DNA from: Parasitella parasitica
Taxonomy: Eukaryota > Mucoromycota > Mucoromycetes > Mucorales > Mucoraceae
DNA length: 32,905 nucleotides
Reading direction: 5' to 3'
Assembly (NCBI GenBank): GCA_025201805.1
Contig: MU619349.1
Span: 50,258 to 83,162, forward strand
This document shows, in pieces, positions 9,802 through 18,683 of the stretch (positions are counted from its first letter, which is position 1; the number at the start of each line of letters is the position of its first letter). Made by a program: the position numbers and the translations under genes. Below the pieces are notes generated by a model. That model saw nothing but the letters and a program-made list of their open reading frames with translations, had not been told where the DNA came from and ran no database searches.

Positions 9802-11966
9802 TCAAGCTTGAGGGCAGGCAAATCCACCAGTGGCAGGCGTAGCAATGACAGTTGGCTTGTATCCCAACCAATCGAGGCCAAAGAAATGCAAAGTGATCCA
9901 AAAATGGAGTGGCAAAGCTTCTCTTTGGCTTGTGTTGGTTGACACAACACTACTATTAGGAGAGTTTAGAGGGGCCATGTGTTGTGGAGAACAGGCTTTA
10001 GTGAGGTCGACAAAGGTGGTATCTGTACTATCTCGTGCTTGGTAGTCTACTCGGATCGGCAGTTGTATAGTAGAAATAGCATTTGGAGCCAGGACAATAT
10101 GCTCAGGATTTGGATCATCGTTATGCACTCCTTTGCCTATGATGAGCCCAGTAAGAGCGTCTTTAGCAAGCACCTGGATTTGAACGAGCCTTGTAGGAAC
10201 ATGGTTTTGACGATTGTCGACAGTGACATTGACCAGCCATTCGCTTTCAAAGGCTACATTGCCTACCATGACACCCTGTTTTGTCTCTGTGATTTTGGCG
10301 GGAGAAGTCAATGAGGCTCCTTCAATACGAATTAGTGGCGTACGAGGCCATAAAAAGTAAGCAACAAGCACTGCCACAATTAAGCTCAGAAAAGTAAAGA
10401 AGACCCAGCCTCGTCTACCGCAACCTCGTTTCTTTGGAGTTGATTCTTGCTGTTGCTGTTGCTGTTCTATCTCTTTTTCACGTTTTTGCTTCTGACGCTG
10501 CTCAATAGTTTGACGACTAGGTTTTTGACCGCAACTAATGAAGCAGCAGCCGATCCAAAATCCACGGCTCTGCTGTTCACGATCATCGTCAGAAGACTTC
10601 TTCTTGTTGTTTAGCTTTGCTGTGGATCCTGCTGGACTCATGTTGCGAGTGTCATAGCTGGCTTTTTCTTCGTCATCATAATCATGCTCTTCTTCGTCTT
10701 GGTCATCATTGTAGTCCCAATGTCGATCATTTTGATGATATTTGTGGCCATAGTTACCGATTTCAACATCATCATAATCGTCATAGCCGCCGTGTTTGGT
10801 AGAATAATTGTCGCCCATAGCCAACGTTCGTTTATCATCAGAAACAGAAGAGTCAACAAAGTAATCACCAAGCGAAAAAGACGTATTGTCGACGGTAGCG
10901 TTCTTTTCCGATTCAATGAACTGGGCATAAATAGGCTTTTTCTGTTGTTGCTGCTGCTGCATTTGATGATGAACTAGTGTGTCCTGGCTTCCCCAAGGTC
11001 TGCTGTTTCTTTCGTTTCTGCCATTTGGGCCTAGATTATTTAATACAGAACTGGCAGCAGAGGATGGTGATAACGTTAAATCTAAATTGAGTAATGATGT
11101 GCTGTTATCATCAAACAAGATGGATCTTGGTGGTTGAGGCTCCAGTGGATGAACTAATTACAAAACATCTTTCAATTAACATACTTTGCATTGCATACGC
11201 AATCTTTCCTACTACCTTGCGAAGGCTTTCGCCCGCCATTACCATTGTTAATGACTCCCATATCGAGTTCATCCGCAAAGGATGTCGCACGTGATCTGGC
11301 TGTATCTGGAGTTGTAGGGGCCAAGGTGCTAGAGGACTTCATAAACGCACTAGCGATTGTCAATCTTCCTGGCGCAGAATCTGCTGTGGGCTTCAAGTTA
11401 TTGGTAGTTCTTGCCGAGAGGGATGAACCAGCCCGTTCTCTATATTGCTGGATGCTCTGCATCGAGTTTGAGGGTGAGCTCACATTGTTGGTACTGGTTG
11501 TGCTCATAAACCGATCTGCTACGGAGAGCTTACTATTGCTTCCAGTTGTTGGAATGTCTGACAAAGTAGAATTGGAGATGGTAGTGGACACAGATGGCGA
11601 GCTTCCCTGTGTCAAAGGAGTTGGTAATGGCGGGGCCTGAGATACAGTTGGCGAGAAATCTGTTGCCATGAAACGGTCTGCTATGGACAATCTAGGCACC
11701 TGAGCCATGACAGCAGCTGGTGCAGACGGTCTTCGATTGTTTTGCTGCTGCTGCAGTCTTTGGATTTGCTGCTGTTGCTGTTGCTGAGCTGGTACAGCAG
11801 CAGAAACAGACTTTGATCTTTTCTGATTTGCGGCATGTCGTGTTGCGGAAGTTGATGCAGTGGGTGTAACTTTTCCTGACTCTCTGCGTAACGATGATCT
11901 TCGCTTGGGTTTGCCTGCTGAGCCACCGGCAGATGGACGTCTTGGATGTGGATGTGTTGCCACCAT
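9802..11966 (-). CDS. Single-pass membrane protein with LEA2-like domain and long disordered N-terminus
   Basis: Exons 11216-11966 and 9802-11153 joined over a 62-nt intron (phase 1, CAAG/GTAGTA ... AATTAG/TTCATC) give 700 aa. Residues 1 to about 490 are low-complexity: Ser/Thr/Pro-rich with poly-Gln, three repeats of a short motif (LSIADRFMATD, LSVADRFMSTT, LTIASAFMKSS), and an Asp/Tyr-rich acidic patch. A Cys-rich stretch precedes a basic stop-transfer motif and one membrane helix near 500-519 (VFFTFLSLIVAVLVAYFLW). The C-terminal about 180 aa (PLIRIEGASL onward) has the beta-rich pattern of LEA2/NDR1-HIN1-like domains, with N-x-T/S sites as expected of a luminal or outside face. Such fungal proteins are mostly uncharacterised; role unknown. 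The leader upstream of 11966 is CT-rich on the coding strand, supporting the start. Confidence 0.8.
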
Positions 11967-12541
11967 TGATTAACTAAATTATGTTGTAAAAAAGGATAAA
12001 GAAAAGAGAATGGAAGAAAGAGAGAAAAGGGAAAGCAAAGATTGGGGAGTCAATTTGATGGGATAAGAATGTGTATCTCATTTGCACAATAAAAAGAGAT
12101 TCAATAGGGAGCTCAGTTTTTATGTTTAAACCTGCTGCTGATGCTGTTGCTCCCTGTCTCTTTCCATCTGTAGTAGTAGATTGAATGATCCCTAATTTCT
12201 CCTGTTTTTTTTTGTTTTTTTTTGTTTTGTTTTTTTTTTCTTTTTTTTTTAATGCTTTCTATACCATACATAAATACATTTAAATGTGTGAAAATCAATA
12301 ATCGATGCCTCTTTTTCTTCATGGCAGATCGCGCTTGGCCGTGCACTCCTCTTGTCTCAAGATGAGGCGGGAGAACAAGACAAATATTCAATTGATATGA
12401 TGTTAGAAAAAGGGGATGTTCTTCTTTTAACCTCCTCCCTGTTTCACATCTATTTAACATTAGTATAGTATACAGTGAGAACGGTAAATTTTGTCACTTT
12501 GAGAAAACCCAAAAAATAAATGGCACTAAGCCGAAAATGAT
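11967..12541. other. Intergenic: leader/promoter of the LEA2-like gene and T-rich tract
   Basis: 11967-12060 is purine-rich on the plus strand, that is a pyrimidine-rich leader for the minus-strand gene. A broken T/G-T tract lies at 12206-12250. The open minus frame at 12113-12460 is a translation of this low-complexity DNA. No gene is supported. Confidence 0.5.
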
Positions 12542-12843
12542 TCTAAAAACTTTGACCTTTTGAAGTACAATAAGTTAAGTTAAATCAAATTGACCTAAAA
12601 ATGATATGCATTTTTTGATTTCACTAAAAGCTGCTTGTGATTAAATGCAAAATGTTCACATTCTAAAGCAGATTTTGAAGACGGAAAGATGTGCTGAGGA
12701 TTCATTAATATATATGTTTATTATTGATAGACACCTATCCATCACATTATCATAAAATAGTTTCTAGCATGTTCTTGCTCACCTTAGATTAATCACCTTG
12801 AGCAGCGCATAGGCAAGATTAATAATAGAAAGAAACGGTGATG
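12542..12843 (+). repeat. Left inverted-repeat arm
   Basis: Pairs with 14000-14305. Long uninterrupted matches include the block from the GACCTAAAAATGATATGC position through GGATTCATTAATATATAT, and another from AGACACCTATCCATC to the AATAGAAAGAAA end. Confidence 0.85.
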
Positions 12844-13558
12844 GTGAAATGGTCTTCTCTTGACAGAATCTCTTTTGCAGTAGAAGATAATAACATTAAG
12901 GCTGCATCTGACTTATGATGCTCTGGAATTAGATCTAGTTCGTGACGAGTAAGAAAGAGCCCTAGGGCGATCAAAGGATCCAATGTTCGTTGAGTTAAGT
13001 GATTAGACACAGCATTAGCGGTCAGTAGCACACATTGTTTGGCCCAAAACTTGCAGCTTGCTTCGAGTAGAAGTCCATTTCTACTGATGGTAAATTCTCT
13101 TTGGAGGTCAGCACTTGAGAAAGATTTGGTTACAATTACAAGAATAATGGGCAGTACTTTGTAGCGCTTGTAAGTATGAGATGCATATTTTATAAGCCTC
13201 AGCATAAAATCTTGATCAACCTGATATTGAAGTTCAATTAATATTGGTGGCAAGTGATTCTGTTGTTTTATTTGGCGACTCGTAAACTGCATCCGACCTG
13301 CTACCATCAGCCCATTCAGTCTGGGCTGCGACAAGCTATTGGCAGGAACGCTTGCATCTATAGACCATCTGTGTGTTAAATATATACCGCATCTTTATAC
13401 AAGTGATAAAATACACTACCAACTAAAGAGTGAACAACCAGGTTTATGATTTTTGGATCATTAAGCAACATTTTGTTCAAAAGATCTTCACCAGACTTCC
13501 ATTTTAAGGGCAGGATGAGATCTTCAGCAGGCTTCCACTTTAAAGGCAGCTTCCGCAA
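12819..13558 (-). pseudogene. Decayed PD-(D/E)XK-like (E-x-Q) protein of the inverted-repeat element
   Basis: The main fragment is open from about 13380 to TAA 12819. It contains LPPILIELQYQVDQDFMLRL, then RYKVLPIILVIVTKSF and a helical C-terminal part (KFWAKQCVLLTANAV...LDPLIALGLFL). The hydrophobic strand ending in E-x-Q followed by a Lys/Arg-rich helix fits the core of Rpn/YhgA-like PD-(D/E)XK nucleases, and from memory resembles a multi-copy protein family of Mucorales; both points are inference. An upstream fragment (13376-13558) holds a duplicated LPLKWKPAEDL motif. The fragments do not join cleanly through a consensus intron, and the N-terminal Asp of a nuclease core is not identified. 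Called a pseudogene. Confidence 0.5.
13478..13549 (-). repeat. Two tandem 36-bp units in the element
   Basis: Two adjacent near-identical 36-nt units (13478-13513 and 13514-13549) each encode LPLKWKxxEDL-type sequence on the minus strand. The length is a multiple of three and the differences are mostly single substitutions. Confidence 0.75.
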
Positions 13559-13999
13559 GTGTTAGTATTAGCACGGGTGTTATTGAGGCAAAGTCTGCTT
13601 GCAGAACGCGAATGGCCTTCTTGACCACAGCTTGAGCAGATTCTAATAGCAGGCACTCTGTGTTTGTAGTAATAAAAGTGTCAACATATTTGTATTAAAT
13701 AAAACAGAGTGTGCAGCTAAAAAAGTCGCCTTTGCTGGTTAGACCATGTCCAATTTCGAAAGATTCAAGCTTTTTCGCCCGAATTTCGACATTATTCACT
13801 TTGTTTCATACGCACATTTTACTTATAATTTTCTGAAGTGTTAAAGTATTTTTAATTAGTTTCTGAAATTGAGGATGTGCTTGGCTCAATGCCAACTTCT
13901 CGAAGTTTAACAAACTGGAATGGAACTGAAAAAACCAACTAAAGCTTTTGTTAACTCCATTTCTTCTTGGTTTAGGGCTTCAAGCGACTTTATACGTTA

Positions 14000-14305
14000 C
14001 CGTCACCTTTTCTTTCTATTATTAATCTTGCCTATGCGCTGCTCAAGGTGATTAATCTAAGGTGAGCAAGAACATGCTAGAAACTATTTTATGATAATGT
14101 GATGGATAGGTGTCTACCAATATTAAAAATATATATTAATGAATCCTCAGCACATCTTTCCGTCTTCAAAATCTGCTTTAGAATGTGAACATTTTGCATT
14201 TAATCACAAGCAGCTTTTAGTGAAATCAAAAAATGCATATCATTTTTAGGTCAATTTAATTTAACTTGTTTTATTTCAAAAGGACAAAAGGACAAAGTTT
14301 TTAGA
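14000..14305 (-). repeat. Right inverted-repeat arm
   Basis: Reverse complement of 12542-12843. It has an extra short tandem (AAAGGACAAAAGGACAAAG) near its outer end that the left arm lacks. Confidence 0.85.
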
Positions 14306-14514
14306 CAGCATCTGTCTGGTGTTGACAACTTGTAAGTTAGACATCGTATTTTTAGATATAATCGCACTACTCCTCTATTCTATTTTTATAGGGGTTATTT
14401 ACTTGTATTTTCAATGCCTGTCGAATATTTTATTCAATAGATGGATTGCAGAAGCGGCTCATAAGGAGAGAATAGCCCAAAATTACGATGATATTGGACG
14501 CCCTTCATTTCTTT

Positions 14515-14554
<40 letters not shown>

Positions 14555-14695
14555 TGGATCTATTATTAAAAGTAATTACCAATAAGCGAATCAAATGAAC
14601 TAAACCATTAAATCTCGTTTGAAACTCATTATACAACTACACACAAAGGTGTTGACTCTTTATTACTTTTTCTTTCTCTATTATATTTGTATATA
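14306..14695. other. Intergenic with 35-T run and EXORDIUM-like promoter
   Basis: An open plus frame (14319-14585) includes RWIAEAAHKERIAQNYDDIG, which could be a remnant of a coding exon, but it runs into a 35-T tract (about 14516-14550) and has no recognised family. The last 40 nt are T/C-rich, fitting a leader for the ATG at 14696. Confidence 0.4.
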
Positions 14696-15769
14696 ATGAA
14701 GTTTTCAAATCTTGTAACATGCTTATTTTCTATCTCTTTAAGCTTGGTTTCAGCACAACAGACAGTTCAGAGCGGCTCAAGCACGAATGCTGTGATTTCG
14801 CAATACGGGTCCACATTTAAGAATGCTGGCGGAAGTGTTCTCCACGATAAAGTGAACGGTACTTTATACCCCTTCCCCAACACAAATGAACCCCCCCCCC
14901 TAACGATATTATCATAGTGTACATCATCTTTTACGGAAATTGGTCCTCAACTGAATCTCAACATGAGCAGACGATATTCATGGATTTCGTTGATAACATT
15001 TCTTCTAGCCCTTGGTTTAGTTTGTGTAAGAAACTCACCGACTGGCAATTTAGAAGTATAGGGCACTAACATACCCTCTTGCAGTGAAACAATACACAGA
15101 TAATAATGGTAAATCCGTTACTGGTCCTCTCAACTTGGCTGCTGCTGTAAATGACGCTGGTAGTCATTCACTCAATTTAACAAGCACGATCCATAAGCAA
15201 ATCGTATTAGACGCAGTGAATTCAGGCTTCCTTTCCCCCATCAATCGTTTAGACAGCAATGGAATCTATGTTATTATGGGTGGCCCTGATGTATCAGATA
15301 ATGACTTCTGCAAGACAAATTGCGGTTATAACGGATTTAGTGATGAGTTCCAGTACATGTTTATTGGTTATCCCGGTGTCTGCCCTGACATGTATGTAAT
15401 TTTATCAATCTACATGGCTGCCATAAATATAAATATCTCATGTGTTTCTTTTTTTCATGTAGTTGTATCCCCTCAGCAAATAAAGCTTCATCACCCAACA
15501 ATTCACCTGCTATGGATGCTGCCATTACTATATTTTCTCATGAACTTCAAGATATCCTTACTGATCCAAGAGGTAATGGTTGGGAGATCCAAACTAGCAA
15601 CCTCACAGTTGAGTTGGGCGATTTCTGTTCTGGTCAAGGCACAAGTTCAGATCAATTTGGCAATATCACTCAATCAAACGCTGGCTCATACAACATTGAG
15701 CTAAATAGCCGCAAATACTTGGTTCAGACTGTACTTGACCTTTCAACACAACAATGCAAACTTGGATAA
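14696..15769 (+). pseudogene. Secreted PHI-1/EXORDIUM-family protein, frameshifted in a poly-C run
   Basis: Exons 14696-15025, 15085-15391 and 15463-15769. Signal peptide MKFSNLVTCLFSISLSLVSA, then GGSVLHDKVNGTLYPFP. After ten C's (14891-14900) the frame ends at TAG 14923-14925, but one frame over the sequence continues NDIIIVYIIFYGNWSS and splices in phase to the rest. One more C (or two fewer) restores about 314 aa. Family marks: FYGNW, YVIMGGPDVSDNDFCKTNCG, FIGYPGVCPD, a helical AAITIFSHELQDILTDP and a closing SRKYLVQTVLDLSTQQCKLG. These match plant phosphate-induced protein 1/EXORDIUM order, including the Cys pairs. EXORDIUM proteins are apoplastic and growth-related in plants; the fungal role is unknown. 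A homopolymer sequencing error is as likely as a true break. Confidence 0.8.
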
Positions 15770-15886
15770 AATAATAAACTTGTTGTGTATACCCTCATCT
15801 GTTAAAGTCTACCATTCTCATTATATTACCTGTACCATTTTTATTTTTTTCTTCTTCCTCTCTCTTGATTGCTCTTCTACATGGTT

Positions 15887-16549
15887 CTTTATTTAATATA
15901 CTGGATGACTTCCAAAACTAAAAAATGAATAAATTTTATTCATTTGTCAACTCCGTTAGATTGAGATTCGTCCCGATATAAACCACGATTTATTTGCGTT
16001 TATTCACGTCAATAAAGGTTGTTAATATCAGTATAAAACTTCGATTTTATTGAGACATTGTGGTTCGATGGCTTTTTACAGTTGATGTACAAGAAATCAA
16101 GATTACTATTTTATAATATTCATATAATATTAAGTTAAAGGTGCTTTTGTTTACAAATAATACAAATGAACGAAAACACACGAAGTAAAGGTGCATCGTA
16201 AAGATAAAAATAAGGACGAAGACGGCGACAACGAAGATTGGGGGGGAAGAAAAAGATGTGAATAAGAAAATGTTAAGGACGTCAGAGGCAAAAGCCCTAA
16301 GCGTGATTAAATGCTATGGAGTGGTTTTTTTTTTTTTTTTTTGCATAAATTCTTTATTCATCGTTTAATTTGGCCTCTACCCCCCTCGTCAGATTTGGCT
16401 GTAAATCACAAAAAGTGAATAAATTTTATTCACTCGTTATTCACGTCTTTTGAACATTCGAATATTTTCAATCCCAATTGAATAACAGATTTATTCACGA
16501 TTTTATTTATTCATTGAGTTTTGGAAGTCGTCCACTTTATTAAATAAAA
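15887..16549. mobile_element. MITE-like element with ~45-bp terminal inverted repeats
   Basis: The left end (about 15887-15933) reads ...ACTGGATGACTTCCAAAACT followed by AATGAATAAA. The right end (about 16503-16549) reads the same inward with GTGGACGACTTCCAAAACT. The palindrome TGAATAAATTTTATTCA occurs near both ends (about 15926 and 16418). The 660-bp interior has no open gene and contains an 18-T run. It sits between two convergent genes. Confidence 0.65.
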
Positions 16550-16825
16550 TCATATTTTTCAGTAGGTCTACTAAAAGAGTCGATATAATGCAACTGTTTT
16601 TTATCTGAGGTTGCGAATACAAGAGGCATGAACCTATACTCGTATACGTGGATATATATAACATGATCTTTTCTCAAACTACGGGTGACATTGGCTTAAT
16701 AATGACACCCTTTCATATGTCGAGTCTAGTATTGTGTGAATTCTATCATGTATATTGACCACAATTGCTATTTAGCTATCATACTCTACTTTATTATGCC
16801 ATTATACGGTATATCACCATGATTT

Positions 16826-18295
16826 TTATTGGAACAAATGACTATATTCCTCATCCAAAGGAGTGTCGTCCAACCATCTAACCTCAATGTCAGTGTTGGG
16901 TAGCAGCTTTCTGAGATAAGCTTCGGATCTCTCGTTCCAATCTTCTTGACCTTTGAGTGCTAGGGCTTCCACATAGCATTCTTCAATAACCAACTTTTTC
17001 AATTTAGTGTCGAACGGCTCTTCCATTTCGCGGGTAATTTCAAGTGTGAAGAAATCCATCTGCATGGATTCCAGTGATCGTAGCGACTCCAACATAAAAT
17101 CCAAAGGCACTCGATTACTTTGTGGCCCATCGACTTCCTCTTTGGATTGATTGATTCGAAAATGTTTTAAATTTGGGAACTTTGCCAAGTCTTGAATAAA
17201 CTTTTTCTTGTCGCCGTATGCCATGCTCTCGTACGATGTGCCAGATATTGTCAGAGAAGTTAAGCTGGTGATCTGTTGTGATTTGACTAGTAGAGGGAAA
17301 CTGTCTTCTGCTTCGTAAATGCCAAGCTCAATCTTTTTCAACCGGACGCCAGCCCTGTCCATTGCATCAAAAACAGCAGATGTCAATTTGAGACACTGTA
17401 CGCTGTAAAACTCCAGTGTCTTGAGCCCAGTTACGAGCTTAACCAGACTTGCCTCATACTTGTCTTCATACGCAATCTGCCCATCATACATGTCTTCTGC
17501 TTTTCCTATGATGAGATTCCTGAGATTGGGGTATTTTTGCGAGAAATAGACCAACCACATGTCCATATTACCGAGAAATGTGATTTCGTCCAGGAATAAG
17601 GTCTCCATCGAGTGTGCTGGCGCTGGCGTACTTTTGAATCTAGATTCTGGGAAGCCGATATCCCTAAATAAGAGTGTTTTCAGGTTTGGCAAATACTTGT
17701 GTATTTTTTCCATGTGCTCTAAAGTCGTATTGGCGAAATTCAGATCAAGAATTTTCAAGTTGGGGCAGCTTTTCAGGTAATCATACAAAACAAACTTCTT
17801 TTCCTCGTCATCTATGCCCAGAATATCGAGACTTAGACGTTGGAGTTGAGGGCAAGATTTCTTGGATAATAACGTAAATGCAATGACAGGCGTTCCGGCT
17901 TCCTTGAGAGAAGTGAGTGTTACCGCCCAAGGATTGAATGCTGCAAGCACTTTTCTGCTGTTATAACCGCGTATAGGATAGTCCGGGTTCACAAAACTGA
18001 ATTCTTTGATGTTGGGAAACAAGACAGGTAGTGCCATATAGGCGTTGATATCAAGACGCACATTGATAATTTGTAGCTTTTTAACTTGTTTTGAAAACTC
18101 TTTGTTTTTATCGAAAAAGGTGCGCATACTCGCAAAGTCTTTTGGCTTGCTTACAACGATTGACTCGTGAAGTTTGCCAGATATCTGAATTGCATTATAG
18201 AGGGATTTGTTAACAGAGAGACACTCGAGCTGTTCATTTTTGGACAGAAAATCGAGGCAATTAAGAAACACCTCTACAGGGAGACGGTCGATCAT
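16826..18295 (-). CDS. F-box protein with leucine-rich repeats
   Basis: Single exon, 489 aa. The start at ATG 18295 (MIDRLPVEVFLNCLDFL) is chosen because the N-terminal F-box begins immediately (residues about 2-45: LPVEVFLNCLDFLSKNEQLE followed by CLSVNKSLYNAI) and the upstream leader is pyrimidine-rich. The remainder is a series of irregular leucine-rich repeats (for example CPNLKILDLNF, LPNLKTLLF, LTSLTISG, LRSLESMQMDF). F-box proteins link substrates to SCF ubiquitin ligases through Skp1; the repeats probably bind the target. The target cannot be inferred. The family is large and variable in Mucorales-type fungi. No frame breaks. Confidence 0.85.
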   Translation of the reverse strand: MIDRLPVEVFLNCLDFLSKNEQLECLSVNKSLYNAIQISGKLHESIVVSKPKDFASMRTFFDKNKEFSKQVKKLQIINVRLDINAYMALPVLFPNIKEFSFVNPDYPIRGYNSRKVLAAFNPWAVTLTSLKEAGTPVIAFTLLSKKSCPQLQRLSLDILGIDDEEKKFVLYDYLKSCPNLKILDLNFANTTLEHMEKIHKYLPNLKTLLFRDIGFPESRFKSTPAPAHSMETLFLDEITFLGNMDMWLVYFSQKYPNLRNLIIGKAEDMYDGQIAYEDKYEASLVKLVTGLKTLEFYSVQCLKLTSAVFDAMDRAGVRLKKIELGIYEAEDSFPLLVKSQQITSLTSLTISGTSYESMAYGDKKKFIQDLAKFPNLKHFRINQSKEEVDGPQSNRVPLDFMLESLRSLESMQMDFFTLEITREMEEPFDTKLKKLVIEECYVEALALKGQEDWNERSEAYLRKLLPNTDIEVRWLDDTPLDEEYSHLFQ

Positions 18296-18683
18296 ATGAG
18301 AAAAGGATGGCAAGGGAAAGCAAAAACAAGGATGCCACCTTTTTCAAGTAGGGCGTGCACACAATACCATATCATTGGCTAGAATCGTTGTTTAGGCTCG
18401 ACCATCCAGTCTGTTTGTAGTGTATGAATGAGCTGCGAAGTATTGGAGAAGCTACACTTTCTGATTCCAAGAAATGCATTGTTTATTACACTTCATTGCT
18501 CAAAAGTCATGCATATCCCATAAGAGATTGTAATGAATTAATTCTATGTTTGACTCAATTCATACAGAGTAATTGGGATCTGTGCAAGAATTGAATATAG
18601 CATAGTAATTTTATATGGCGTAATGTTTGGTATTAAATAATAAGCAAAGAGAGAGAGAGAGAGAGAGAGAAAATCTATTATAT
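18296..18683. other. Intergenic between F-box and EF-G genes, with (GA)n
   Basis: The part near 18300-18340 is the pyrimidine-rich leader (minus strand) of the F-box gene. A GA dinucleotide repeat lies at about 18648-18670, just beyond the EF-G stop and probably in its 3' UTR. No gene seen. Confidence 0.55.

Larger units (their letters stand above)
12542..14305. mobile_element. Element with ~300-bp inverted repeats and a decayed nuclease-like gene
   Basis: Left arm about 12542-12843 and right arm about 14000-14305 are reverse complements of each other at high identity over roughly 300 nt, with small indels near the outer ends and around 12712-12726. Between them lies about 1.15 kb carrying minus-strand coding fragments. 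The outer ends both read TCTAAAAACTTTG inward. I could not find a convincing target-site duplication (left flank ...GAAAATGAT, right flank CAGCATCTG...). The C-terminal codons of the inner gene run into the left arm. It resembles a non-autonomous or decayed DNA transposon, or a fold-back element. Confidence 0.75.

Noticed and set aside
12113-12460. Minus-strand Lys-rich ORF
   Set aside because: Translation of a T-rich low-complexity tract read on the other strand.
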